The notes: a model not told the origin generated them from the letters alone. Numbered from the stretch's first letter, positions 1 to 9,315 are shown. The stretch is 14,356 nt of DNA from Burkholderiales bacterium (GCA_014378085.1 JACMOJ010000071.1:1-14356); one strand, 5' to 3'. Numbers and translations are program-made.

Positions 1-2
1 AA

Positions 3-3000
3 ATCGCGAGAAATAGCGCCATGTCCGAAAGCGATGTTGCGCGCACCGCCATCCAGATGGCCGTGCTCGCTGCTGTTAGCGCGGCTGCCAGCGGGAGCGC
101 CAGCCTGCGCGCAAAGACGAATGCCGATGCAAGTGATGCGACCACCGCCACCTGCGCCACCGCCGCCGCCGCAGTTGGTACGGACGAGTGCGCCGACGCC
201 CGCGCGACGCATGTCGGCTATTACCTGATCGACAAGGGCCGCCTGCGGCTTGAGCTTGCGGCAAAGGTACGCGTGGGGTGGATCGACGCCGTGCGCAACG
301 CCTGCCGTAGCCACCCGTTGACGATTTACCTGGGCGCGATCGCCTTGCTGACGGCAGTGTTCACCACCGGCATGGTCGCTACTGCCTTTGGCGAGGGGCT
401 GGATGGCTGGCCGCTGGGCGCGGCCGCGGTGCTTGCGGCCTTGTGCAATAGCCAATTGGCGGTGGCACTGGTCAACTGGCTAGCCACGCTGCTGGCAACG
501 CCACGCCCACTGCCTCGCCTCAACTTCGCAGCGGGCATTCCGCCAGACTGCCGCACCTTGACGGTGGTGCCGACACTGATCACAAGTGAAGTTGGCATCG
601 ATCACTTAATCGAGGCGCTGACGGTGCGCTTCTTTGCCAATCGCGACCCCAATCTGCACTTTGCGTTGCTAACCGATTTTCCGGATGCGCTGACACCATC
701 GATGCCCGCCGATGAGTCGCTATTGGCCATGGCCAAGGCGCGCATCGACGCGCTGAATGATTTGTATCGCGATGCCGACAACCCGGCAGCGGGCGATCCC
801 TTTTTTCTGTTCCATCGCCCGCGCTGCTGGAACGCGCAAGAACGGGTATGGATGGGTTATGAGCGCAAGCGGGGCAAGCTAGCCGATTTAAATTCTTTAC
901 TGCGCGGCGGCGCAACCACGACCGATGGGCGCGGTACCGTGGCGCGGTTCTCGCTAGTGGTCGGCAGCACGCATGTTTTGTCGAGCGTGAAATACGTCAT
1001 CACGCTGGATACCGACACCGAACTGCCGCGGGATTCAGCGCAACAGTTTGTCGCCACCATGGCGCATCCGCTGAATCGCCCCTGTTTTAGCGCCGTGGCT
1101 AACGGTGCGAAGCCAAGGCCTCACGATGCCAAGCCAAGGCGCATGGTCGGCGGTTACGCCATCATGCAACCGCGGGTCGCGGTGAGCCTCCCCGGCACCA
1201 ATCGTTCGCGTTATGCGCGGCTATACGGAAGCGAGCCGGGCATCGATCCCTACACGCGCGCGATATCCGATGTATATCAAGACGTGTTTGGTGAGGGCTC
1301 GTTCATCGGCAAAGGTATTTACGATGTGGACGCTTTCGAGATGGCGTTGAAGGATCGTTTTCCTGAAAACCGGATTCTCAGCCACGATTTGCTCGAAGGT
1401 TGTTGTGCACGCGTCGCGCTGCTGAGCGATGTGCAGTTGTATGAGGAGTACCCCGCGCAATACGGCGCGGACGTGGCGCGGCGTCATCGCTGGATACGCG
1501 GCGATTGGCAAATCGCGAGTTGGCTGTGGTCGCGTGTTCCCCGTGCGGCCGCCGCGCGCGAGCGCAATCCGCTGTCGGTGCTGTCCCAGTGGAAGATTCT
1601 GGATAATCTGCGCCGCAGCCTGATGCCGACCGGATTGATGCTGCTGTTGATATTGGGCTGGTCGTTGTCGGCACAGGCGCTGACTTGGACGCTGGCGGCC
1701 ATTGGCATCATTTTGATTCCTTCTATGAGCGCGTCTTTGGTGTCGCTGCTGCGTAAGCCGGACGATGTGTTATCGAGCCAACATTTTTTGGCCGGGCTTC
1801 AAGCCGCGCTGCGGCATCTCGAACAGGCGGTACTGACACTTGCGTGTCTTCCCTTCGAAACGTATTTCAGTCTTGATGCGATCATTCGCACCAACTGGAG
1901 AATACTCGTTTCGCGCAAGCGTCTGCTCGAATGGAATCCGTCGCAGGAATCAAATCGCCAACACGCCGACAATGGCCGCGCGAATTTGCTCGCCGCGCAT
2001 CGCCACATGTGGTTTGCGCCCTTCAGCGCCGTTGCGGTCGCGGTGTTGCTGGTATGGGCGAGGCCGCTTTCGCTGGCAGTTGCCGCACCGGTACTTTTAT
2101 TGTGGTTGTTTTCGCCGAGCATCACTTGGTGGATCAGCCTGCCCCTGTCGCGGCGCACCGCGAGATTGAGTGACGCGCAAGGCCGCTTTCTGCATCAGCA
2201 TGCGCGGCGCACTTGGGCATTTTTTGAGACTTTCGTCGGGCCTGACGATAACTGGCTGCCGCCGGATAATTTTCAGGAGCACCCCGTCGCGGTGGTGGCG
2301 CACCGTACCTCGCCCACCAATATGGGCCTGGCGTTGCTGGCCAATCTCGCGGCTTGGGACTTCGGTTACATCCAAACGGGACAGCTGCTAGAGCGCACCG
2401 CCAACACCCTCGCCAGCATGGCAAAACTGGAGCGCCATGAGAGCCACTTTTACAACTGGTACAACACCCAGTCGCTGCAACCGCTACAGCCGCGATATAT
2501 CTCGTCGGTGGACAGCGGCAATCTCGCGGCGCACCTGCTGACCCTTCGCCCGGGCCTGCTCGCACTGCCGGCGCAGCCGATCATTTCGCACCGCGTGTTC
2601 GCGGGCATGCGCGACACGCTGGCGATCATCGCTGGTCTGTTGCCCAAAGCGTTGAGTAATCATGTCATCGCCTTACAGCGAGCGGTGAATGTAGCGTGTG
2701 AATCACCGCCTCCCCAGATGGCCCAGATGCACCGCTTGCTGACACAGTTTGCCGATGCCGCAACAGCGCTCAGCGCCGTGCTTGCGCGCGAGGTCTGCGA
2801 GGTCGGCGAGGTCGATAACGCCGCAACCGCATCGGCAACACCAAATGAGGCAAAGCTTGCGATGGCGGCAACCGATGCTAATTGGTGGGCGCACGCCCTG
2901 GCGCAGCAATGCGGTGCCGCCCGCGATGAATTGCACCGTGTTGCGCCATGGCTGACGATGCCAGCTGCGCCCGGCAGGCTGGCCGGGTGGTTAGACGAAA

Positions 3001-6000
3001 TGGTTTTGCCGTCGCTGCGCACGCTGGCAGACGTCGAGGCAACGGGTGACCTCAATGCGGCAAGCGGATGGCTGCATGACATCGCGCAACGTGCAGCGCT
3101 GGACCCAACCCCGGCCGAACGCGACTGGCTGACGGCACTGCGAAGTCAGGCCTTCACGGCCAGCGGCGTCGCCCAAGCCTGCATTGCCAGCATCGATGTG
3201 CTGGCCCGACAGGCCGGCGACTTTGCGCAAATGGAATACGGCTTTCTCTACAACAAATCGCGCCATCTGCTGGCCATTGGTTACAACGTTGATGAATTGC
3301 GGCTAGACGCGAGTTACTACGACCTACTCGCCTCCGAAGCGCGCTTGACCACCTTCGTCGCGATCGCACAGGGACAAATGGCGCAGGAAAGCTGGTTTGC
3401 GTTCGGTCGCCTGCTCACCAGCACCGGCGGGGCACCGGTGTTGCTGTCATGGAGCGGCTCGATGTTCGAGTACCTGATGCCGCTACTAGTCATGCCGACT
3501 TATGAAAATACGCTACTCGACGAGACCTACATTTCGGCGGTCGACCGACAGATTGCGTATGGCAAGCAGCGCGGCATTGCGTGGGGCATGTCTGAATCCG
3601 GCTACAACGCGGTCGATGCGGCGCTCAATTATCAATATCGCGCTTTCGGCGTGCCCGGCAGCGGACTCAAACGCGGGCTGGCTGATGATCTGGTCATTGC
3701 ACCGTATGCAACCGCGCTTGCTCTGATGGTGGCACCGGAAGCCGCGTGTGCCAATTTGCAGCGCCTCGATGATGAGGGTGTGGTGGGGAAGTTTGGATTT
3801 TACGAAGCGGTGGATTACACCCCGCTGCGCTTGCCGCGCGGCCAGTCGCGCGCGGTGATTCGTTCCTTCATGGCGCACCATCAGGGCATGAGCCTGCTGG
3901 CGTTTGCGTATCAGTTGCTCGACCGGCCGATGCAGGCGCGTTTCGCGTCGGATCCGCAGTTCCAAGCGACCATGTTGCTGTTGCAGGAACGCGTACCAAA
4001 GACGGCGGCCTTCAAATTACATGCCACCGAATTCTCTACCGTGCGCATTACCGAAACGGCGGTCGCTCTGCCGGTACGCGTGTTGAATACGCCCAACACG
4101 CCAATTCCGGAAGTGCAGCTGCTGTCAAATGGCCGCTATCACGTGATGGTAAGCAATGCGGGTGGCGGTTACAGTCGCTGGAACAGCCTTGCGGTGACGC
4201 GCTGGCGTGAAGATGCAACAAGTGATGATTGGGGTACCTTTTGTTATTTGCAGGACGTCAGCAGCGGCGCGTTCTGGTCAACCGCGTATCAACCAACCTT
4301 GCGGCGTGCCGACCATTACGAGGCGATATTCTCGGAGGGTCGCGTAGAATTCCGCCGCCGCGACGTGGATTACGAGACGCATACCGAAATCATCGTCTCG
4401 CCGGAGGACGATATTGAAATGCGACGGGTGCACATCACCAACCGTGCCCGCACCCGCCGCAGCATCGTCGTCACCAGTTATGCAGAGGTGGTGTTGGCTG
4501 CCGCGGCCGCGGATACGAGTCATCCGGCGTTCAGCAATCTGTTTGTACAAACCGAGATTGTGTCGGCGCAACCGGCCATCATCTGTACGCGCCGTCCGCG
4601 CCCGGCCGCCGAGCACGCGCCGTGGATGTTCCATCTGATGGCGGTACACGGTGCCACGGTGGAAGAGATTTCCTACGAAACCGATCGCATGCGCTTTATC
4701 GGGCGTGGTCGCACCGTGGCATCACCGGCGGCGATGACGCACACCGACGCGCTGTCGGGCACGGCTGGATCGGTGCTGGACCCGATTGTCGCGATTCGCT
4801 ACCGCGTCACACTTGACCCTCAGCAAACCGTTGAGGTCGATATGGTTTCCGGGATCGGCGATACACGCGAGGCAGTCGTGCATCTGATCGGCAAGTACCA
4901 TGACCGGCGCTTGGCCAACCGGGTGTTCGAGCTTGCTTCCACCCACAGCTGGGTCACACTGCGGCAGATCAATGCCAGCGAAGCCGATGCGCAACTGTAT
5001 AACCGCCTCGCCAGCTCGGTCATTTATGCCAACGGCACGTTGCGCGCAGAAACCGACATCATCAGCCGCAATCGACGCGGCCAGTCGGGGCTGTGGGGCT
5101 ATTCGATTTCTGGCGATCTGCCGATCGTGTTATTGCAAATTGGCAATATCGCCAATATTGATCTGGTGCGACAAGTTGTGCAGGCGCATGCCTACTGGCG
5201 GCTGCGGGGTCTGGCTGTTGATCTGGTGATCTGGAATGAAGACCACGCCGGCTACCGGCAGCTGCTGCGCGAGCAGATTCTGGGTTTGATTGCAGCGGGG
5301 GTTGAGGCACACGTCATCGATCGGCCGGGCGGCATTTATGTCCGGCGTGCCGAACATATTTCGGACGAAGATCGAACGCTCATTTTGTCCGCAGCACGCG
5401 TGATTCTTCGCGACCAGCGCGGATCGCTGGCGGATCAGGTCACTCGTCGCGGCGTGGCGGAGGCGCGGGCGCTGCACTTGAATATGGCCAAACTGGTGCC
5501 CACCCGCGCACGTCTCGCCGAGACCATGGCTGCAGTGTTGTCCGCCGACTTGCCGACCGCAGCAACAGCGCAATTGGCGTCGGCGAACAGTGATCTCGGT
5601 TTTCACAACGGCCTCGGCGGCTTTTCGGCAGACGGACGCGAGTACATCATCACCACCACCTCGGCACATGTCACCCCCGCGCCATGGGTCAATGTGCTGG
5701 CGAATGCGCAATTCGGCACGGTCATTTCGGAAAGCGGGCAGGCCTACACCTGGCGCGAAAACGCGCATGAGTTTCGCCTCACCCCCTGGGGCAATGATGC
5801 GGTTAGCGACACCAGCGGTGAAGCGTTTTATCTGCGCGATGAGGACAGCGGCCACTTCTGGTCGCCGGCGCCTCTTCCCCGCCGTGGTAACGGTGCCTAC
5901 GTGACGCGCCACGGCTTTGGCTATAGCGTGTTCGAACATATTGAAGCGGGCATCCGCACGAGTCTACGGGTGTATGTGGATGTTGATGCGGCGGTCAAAT

Positions 6001-8009
6001 TCTCGGTACTAAAAGTGCGCAATGAATCGGGCGGCAGCAGACGTCTCTCCGCGACCGGGTATGTGGAGTGGGTATTGGGTGACACGCGAGCAAAGACCGC
6101 GATGCACATCGTCACCGAGGTGGACGCTGCCAGCGGTGCGTTGTGCGCGCGTAACGCCTACAACACCGAGTTTGCCGAGCGCATGGCATTTTTTGATACC
6201 GACGATGTCGAGCGGACCTACACCACCGACCGCGTTGAATTTGTTGGCCGCAATGGCTCGCTCCGGAACCCGCGCGCGATGTCGCGTGCAAGACTATCCA
6301 ACAAGGTCGGTGCGGCGCTCGATCCCTGTGCCGCCATCCAGGTGCCGTTCGAATTAGGCGATGGCCAGACCCGCGAGCTGGTGTTTCGCCTCGGTGCTGG
6401 CGGCAATGCCAACGAGGTGCAACAACTCGTGCAGCGCTTCCGCGGTGTCCCGGCCGCGCGCGCCGCACTTGAACTTGTGCAGCATTATTGGACGCGCACG
6501 TTAGGCGCGGTGCAGGTCGAAACGCCGGATGTGGCGCTGAATCTCCTCGCCAACGGCTGGCTCATTTATCAAACGCTGGCCTGCCGGTTGTGGGCGCGCA
6601 GCGGGTTTTATCAATCCGGCGGTGCTTTCGGTTTTCGCGACCAGTTGCAAGATGTCATGGCACTTACACATGCCGAACCAAAATTGCTGCGCGAGCAACT
6701 GCTGCGCGCGGCGGCGCACCAGTTCCGCGAGGGCGACGTTCAGCATTGGTGGCATCCGCCCTCCGATCGTGGCGTACGCACCCATTGCTCAGACGATTTT
6801 TTGTGGCTGCCGTTGGCCTTGTGCCGCTACGTTGCGAGCAGTGGTGACACCGGGGTGCTCGATGAATCTGTCCATTTTGTCGACGGCCCCCCTGTAAAGC
6901 TGGGTGAAGACTCCTACTTTGATCTGCCCGGCCACACCGATGAGGTCGCCAGCCTCTACGAACACGGGGTGCGTGCCATCGTGCGTGGGTTGCGCTTCGG
7001 CGAACATGGCCTGCCGCTGATCGGCACCGGTGACTGGAACGACGGCATGAATCTGGTGGGTGCCGACGGCAAGGGTGAAAGTGTCTGGCTCGCATTTTTC
7101 CTCTACGACGTCCTCACACGCTTCAGTGCGCTGGCGCGGACGCGCGGCGACAACAATTTTGCCGACCGCTGTCTGCGCGAATCGGCGCTGCTGCGCGAGA
7201 ACATCGAACGTCACGGCTGGGACGGCGAGTGGTATCGCCGCGCTTACTTTGACGACGGCACACCACTCGGTTCGGCGAGCAACACTGAATGCCAGATCGA
7301 TGCCATCGCGCAGAGCTGGTCGGTGTTATCTGGCGCGGGTGATCCGGCGCGTACCCGTACGGCGATGGCCGCGGTGAATCGGCGCTTGGTGCGCCGCGAC
7401 CATGGGTTGATTCAGTTGCTCGAGCCGCCGTTCGACAAATCGACGCTGAACCCTGGCTATATCAAGGGCTATGTACCCGGCGTGCGCGAGAACGGCGGGC
7501 AATACACACATAGCGCCATCTGGACGACGATGGCGTTCGCGGCCTTGGGCGATAACAAACTCGCCTGGGAGCTGTTTGCGATGATCAATCCGATCAACCA
7601 CGGCAATTCCGCGGCGGCTGTCGCGACCTACAAGGTAGAGCCCTATGTTGTTGCTGCGGACGTCTATGCGGTGGCGCCACACACCGGGCGAGGTGGTTGG
7701 ACGTGGTACACCGGCTCGGCCGGATGGCTGTATCGGCTCATCACTGAATCGCTGCTGGGCATGACGCTGGAAGTCAATATGTTGCGCTTCGCGCCCTGCC
7801 TGCCTGCCGATTGGCCGTCGTTCAAGCTGCATTATCGTTATCAGCATACGATGTATCACATCACGGTGGTGCAAACACCAGAAGCGGATGCACACGTCGG
7901 CGTTAGCCTTGATGGGGTTGAGCAGCGCGACCTGTGGATCAATTTAGTCGATGATGGCAGCGAGCATCTTGTCGACGTCCGTGTGCCGTTTGTGCGGGTT
8001 CAAACCTGA
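3..8009 (+). CDS. ndvB: Cyclic beta-1,2-glucan synthase (NdvB/ChvB/Cgs family), 5'-partial
   Basis: Inner-membrane enzyme that polymerises glucose from UDP-glucose into beta-1,2-glucan and cyclises it. The frame is open to the left edge. The first ATG (21) sits inside a conserved stretch (IARNSA-MSESDVAR resembles family IARRSGLSEVDVAR), so the true start is upstream; relatives are about 2800 residues and 2662 are seen from that ATG. Counting from it: HVGYYLIDKGR near 65-75; membrane segments about 95-155, 533-577 and 667-709; GT84 core with DTDTE (D330, D332) and RHRWIRGDWQ near 487-496; glycoamylase-like domain about 1073-1330, a type shown in relatives to cyclise the chain; two GH94 beta-sandwich regions starting about 1354 and 1864; GH94 alpha/alpha barrel from about 2157 with GDWNDGMN (2337-2344), the phosphorylase general-acid motif that governs chain length. 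All key motifs look intact. The last residues (VRVQT) may come from the adjoining IS end. Confidence 0.95.
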   Translation: MARNSAMSESDVARTAIQMAVLAAVSAAASGSASLRAKTNADASDATTATCATAAAAVGTDECADARATHVGYYLIDKGRLRLELAAKVRVGWIDAVRNACRSHPLTIYLGAIALLTAVFTTGMVATAFGEGLDGWPLGAAAVLAALCNSQLAVALVNWLATLLATPRPLPRLNFAAGIPPDCRTLTVVPTLITSEVGIDHLIEALTVRFFANRDPNLHFALLTDFPDALTPSMPADESLLAMAKARIDALNDLYRDADNPAAGDPFFLFHRPRCWNAQERVWMGYERKRGKLADLNSLLRGGATTTDGRGTVARFSLVVGSTHVLSSVKYVITLDTDTELPRDSAQQFVATMAHPLNRPCFSAVANGAKPRPHDAKPRRMVGGYAIMQPRVAVSLPGTNRSRYARLYGSEPGIDPYTRAISDVYQDVFGEGSFIGKGIYDVDAFEMALKDRFPENRILSHDLLEGCCARVALLSDVQLYEEYPAQYGADVARRHRWIRGDWQIASWLWSRVPRAAAARERNPLSVLSQWKILDNLRRSLMPTGLMLLLILGWSLSAQALTWTLAAIGIILIPSMSASLVSLLRKPDDVLSSQHFLAGLQAALRHLEQAVLTLACLPFETYFSLDAIIRTNWRILVSRKRLLEWNPSQESNRQHADNGRANLLAAHRHMWFAPFSAVAVAVLLVWARPLSLAVAAPVLLLWLFSPSITWWISLPLSRRTARLSDAQGRFLHQHARRTWAFFETFVGPDDNWLPPDNFQEHPVAVVAHRTSPTNMGLALLANLAAWDFGYIQTGQLLERTANTLASMAKLERHESHFYNWYNTQSLQPLQPRYISSVDSGNLAAHLLTLRPGLLALPAQPIISHRVFAGMRDTLAIIAGLLPKALSNHVIALQRAVNVACESPPPQMAQMHRLLTQFADAATALSAVLAREVCEVGEVDNAATASATPNEAKLAMAATDANWWAHALAQQCGAARDELHRVAPWLTMPAAPGRLAGWLDEMVLPSLRTLADVEATGDLNAASGWLHDIAQRAALDPTPAERDWLTALRSQAFTASGVAQACIASIDVLARQAGDFAQMEYGFLYNKSRHLLAIGYNVDELRLDASYYDLLASEARLTTFVAIAQGQMAQESWFAFGRLLTSTGGAPVLLSWSGSMFEYLMPLLVMPTYENTLLDETYISAVDRQIAYGKQRGIAWGMSESGYNAVDAALNYQYRAFGVPGSGLKRGLADDLVIAPYATALALMVAPEAACANLQRLDDEGVVGKFGFYEAVDYTPLRLPRGQSRAVIRSFMAHHQGMSLLAFAYQLLDRPMQARFASDPQFQATMLLLQERVPKTAAFKLHATEFSTVRITETAVALPVRVLNTPNTPIPEVQLLSNGRYHVMVSNAGGGYSRWNSLAVTRWREDATSDDWGTFCYLQDVSSGAFWSTAYQPTLRRADHYEAIFSEGRVEFRRRDVDYETHTEIIVSPEDDIEMRRVHITNRARTRRSIVVTSYAEVVLAAAAADTSHPAFSNLFVQTEIVSAQPAIICTRRPRPAAEHAPWMFHLMAVHGATVEEISYETDRMRFIGRGRTVASPAAMTHTDALSGTAGSVLDPIVAIRYRVTLDPQQTVEVDMVSGIGDTREAVVHLIGKYHDRRLANRVFELASTHSWVTLRQINASEADAQLYNRLASSVIYANGTLRAETDIISRNRRGQSGLWGYSISGDLPIVLLQIGNIANIDLVRQVVQAHAYWRLRGLAVDLVIWNEDHAGYRQLLREQILGLIAAGVEAHVIDRPGGIYVRRAEHISDEDRTLILSAARVILRDQRGSLADQVTRRGVAEARALHLNMAKLVPTRARLAETMAAVLSADLPTAATAQLASANSDLGFHNGLGGFSADGREYIITTTSAHVTPAPWVNVLANAQFGTVISESGQAYTWRENAHEFRLTPWGNDAVSDTSGEAFYLRDEDSGHFWSPAPLPRRGNGAYVTRHGFGYSVFEHIEAGIRTSLRVYVDVDAAVKFSVLKVRNESGGSRRLSATGYVEWVLGDTRAKTAMHIVTEVDAASGALCARNAYNTEFAERMAFFDTDDVERTYTTDRVEFVGRNGSLRNPRAMSRARLSNKVGAALDPCAAIQVPFELGDGQTRELVFRLGAGGNANEVQQLVQRFRGVPAARAALELVQHYWTRTLGAVQVETPDVALNLLANGWLIYQTLACRLWARSGFYQSGGAFGFRDQLQDVMALTHAEPKLLREQLLRAAAHQFREGDVQHWWHPPSDRGVRTHCSDDFLWLPLALCRYVASSGDTGVLDESVHFVDGPPVKLGEDSYFDLPGHTDEVASLYEHGVRAIVRGLRFGEHGLPLIGTGDWNDGMNLVGADGKGESVWLAFFLYDVLTRFSALARTRGDNNFADRCLRESALLRENIERHGWDGEWYRRAYFDDGTPLGSASNTECQIDAIAQSWSVLSGAGDPARTRTAMAAVNRRLVRRDHGLIQLLEPPFDKSTLNPGYIKGYVPGVRENGGQYTHSAIWTTMAFAALGDNKLAWELFAMINPINHGNSAAAVATYKVEPYVVAADVYAVAPHTGRGGWTWYTGSAGWLYRLITESLLGMTLEVNMLRFAPCLPADWPSFKLHYRYQHTMYHITVVQTPEADAHVGVSLDGVEQRDLWINLVDDGSEHLVDVRVPFVRVQT

Positions 8010-8050
8010 GCGCCTCTGCGGTGTTGTTCGCTTGCTTGGGCCTGCACCCA

Positions 8051-8073
8051 GCGCACAACCGCAAGGGTTGCGC
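8051..8073. other. Short imperfect stem-loop downstream of the glucan synthase
   Basis: GCGCACAACC, a five-base loop (GCAAG) and GGTTGCGC can pair with a two-base bulge, starting 42 bases after the glucan synthase stop. There is no T-run on either side, so it does not look like a standard intrinsic terminator. It could be an attenuating hairpin, part of the old IS left end, or chance in GC-rich DNA. Confidence 0.2.
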
Positions 8074-8130
8074 CGGCCTAGGACCCAGTCCGTCATCATG
8101 GTGTGATCGGAGTCGGGGACTTCCCCATGC

Positions 8131-8970
8131 GATAAAACCACGAAGACCGGATCGCCAGATTGCACGCTGCGGAGGGCGGAGTTACTACGATGCCGAGGCG
8201 GCCCAGGCCCATCGCCAGGCTTGCGGGCAACGCAGTGCCGCCAACCACGTCATGATTGACTCCCTTGAATGGCAAAAAATAGAAGACAAGGTCGCCAGCC
8301 GCCACTCGCCGGAACAAGCGCGCGCCAGCGCATCCTGCGCAATGAGTCTTTCCACGATCTAGCGCTACTTGCACCGGTTGAAGAAAAAGAGCTTGCTGAA
8401 GCAGCTACGACACCCACAGAAGCGCGGGCCTGTTTCGCGCGGCAGCATGTTGCAGCGGGGCGCGGCGAAGTCGATCCATGACCGACCGGTCGAAGTGCTC
8501 ACACGTGATCGGGTCGGCCATTTGGAGACCGACAGCATTGTCGGTAAACGCAATGAATCCGACAAGATCGTGGTTTTGTTGGATCGCGCCACTCGCTTTG
8601 TGCGGATGGCCTTAGTGCGTGATGGCGGCGCTCGGATGGTAGCCAAACTATTTGAAAAATGGCATGGTGATGAGCGCATCCCATGCTTACCGTCACCAGT
8701 AACCAAGGCAATGAATTCAACCACTTATCGCGCTTGCTACCGGATAATTTCTATGTCTGCGATCCGGGCAAACCCTATCAGAAGGGAGCGGTCGAAAACA
8801 TTAACAAGCTCATCCGGCAGTACATCCCAAAGGGCGTAAGTCTTAAAGGCTACACCCAAGCGATGCTCAACAAAATTGCCGACGAACTCAACGACCGAGT
8901 CCGAAAATGGCTGCGTTGGAAGTCCCCAAAACAGCTACTATTCGAAGTGACCACCGCACCGTCAATTTGA
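8131..8970 (+). pseudogene. IS30-family transposase, inactivated
   Basis: Reassembling two frames gives an IS30-type DDE transposase. The first frame carries YYDAEAAQAHR, then HSPEQ, then LSTI followed by an amber TAG (8360-8362) and RYLHRLKKK; relatives read STIYRYLH, so a Tyr codon became stop. The same frame continues to VGHLETDSIVG, whose Asp (8531-8533) is the first catalytic residue. Near 8682 a one-base loss moves the reading to the next frame, which continues as MLTVTSNQGNEF, FYVCDPGKPYQKGAVENINKLIRQYIPKG and LNDRVRKWLRWKSPKQLLF, ending in TGA at 8968-8970. The catalytic Glu is at 8794-8796. The second catalytic Asp (usual DNG or DQG) is Asn here (AAC, 8701-8703). The N-terminal helix-turn-helix is not readable; only a DKTT fragment at 8131-8142, out of frame with what follows, hints at it. 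The copy cannot make active transposase. Confidence 0.85.
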
Positions 8971-9045
8971 ACGCTAACCTACTTAAACGTCCGGAAAGCC
9001 ACGCAGGATATCGCCCCATGTTGCGGGAACCGCCAGGCGTCTTGA

Positions 9046-9315
9046 CTACATCATCTCGCGGCTCGCTGCGCTCTCCCCACTAGGCGTCTCAACACGCGGT
9101 TGTTTGCCGGTGAGCAAGAACGCACTCATCGCGGCGGCCATCGCCGTGATCGCCCACAACACGAAGAAACCCAGCGAGTAAATAGCGCTGCGTGAGGCGC
9201 GCATGTGTTCGCCGAGCACCACCAGCTCCAACGGGTCGACCAAGGTAAAAATAACGCCGATGCCGATGCCAGCAGCGATGAAGGATGGCCAGAGGATGGC
9301 GAGAGTGAGGCGCAT
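9046..9315 (-). CDS. Small two-helix membrane protein closing the cbb3 oxidase operon
   Basis: An 89-residue protein with two strongly hydrophobic segments (about 4-25 and 45-69), a short polar linker containing LVDPLELVVLGEH, and a polar C-terminal tail. Its ATG shares one base with the ccoH TAA stop (TAATG, 9313-9317) and has no clear Shine-Dalgarno sequence, so it is probably translated by re-initiation after ccoH. I do not know a defined function. Similar small membrane proteins follow ccoH in betaproteobacterial cco operons as far as I recall, occupying the place where ccoI or ccoS often sits in other lineages. It does not resemble CcoS (too long, with two helices rather than one) and has no metal-binding Cys or His cluster. 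A role in oxidase assembly is inferred from position only. Confidence 0.75.
   Translation of the reverse strand: MRLTLAILWPSFIAAGIGIGVIFTLVDPLELVVLGEHMRASRSAIYSLGFFVLWAITAMAAAMSAFLLTGKQPRVETPSGESAASREMM

Larger units (their letters stand above)
7993..8978 (+). mobile_element. Decayed IS30-family insertion sequence (approximate limits)
   Basis: The span between the glucan synthase stop and the oxidase operon is mostly a broken IS30-type transposase. Possible ends are suggested by the heptamer GTTCAAA at 7998-8004 and its inverted copy TTTGAAC at 8966-8972, about 975 bases apart. That fits an IS30-type element with a roughly 320-codon transposase reaching almost to the right end. The flanking matches are weak (for example GTTCAAACCTGA against GTTCAAATTGA on the opposite strand), and no target-site duplication was recognised. 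The transposase is certain; the exact limits are inference. Bases 8010-8130 show no recognisable coding content apart from a short imperfect stem-loop. Confidence 0.4.

Noticed and set aside
21..23. ATG at 21 as the true start of the glucan synthase
   Set aside because: The frame is open upstream to the edge, and the codons before it encode IARNSA, which continues a conserved family motif. This Met is internal.
5130..5939. Long antisense open frame (269 codons) inside the glucan synthase gene
   Set aside because: It lies entirely opposite a strongly conserved coding region. Its composition is Arg/Ala/His-rich, as expected of a GC-rich shadow frame, and it has no recognisable domain.
7326..7895. 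Antisense open frame (189 codons) at the 3' end of the glucan synthase gene
   Set aside because: It is a shadow of the GH94 catalytic domain coding strand, with no domain, no ribosome binding site and no operon context.
8369..8839. 156-codon frame as an intact gene
   Set aside because: It is the middle of the IS30 transposase, bounded by an amber mutation on one side and a frameshift on the other. Its last 50 or so residues are out-of-frame nonsense.
8683..8970. 95-codon frame as a separate small gene
   Set aside because: It is the C-terminal third of the same IS30 transposase, starting at the frameshift point.
8971..9045. Bidirectional terminator between the IS remnant and the oxidase operon
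   Set aside because: I looked for a GC-rich hairpin followed by a T-run on either strand and found no convincing one.
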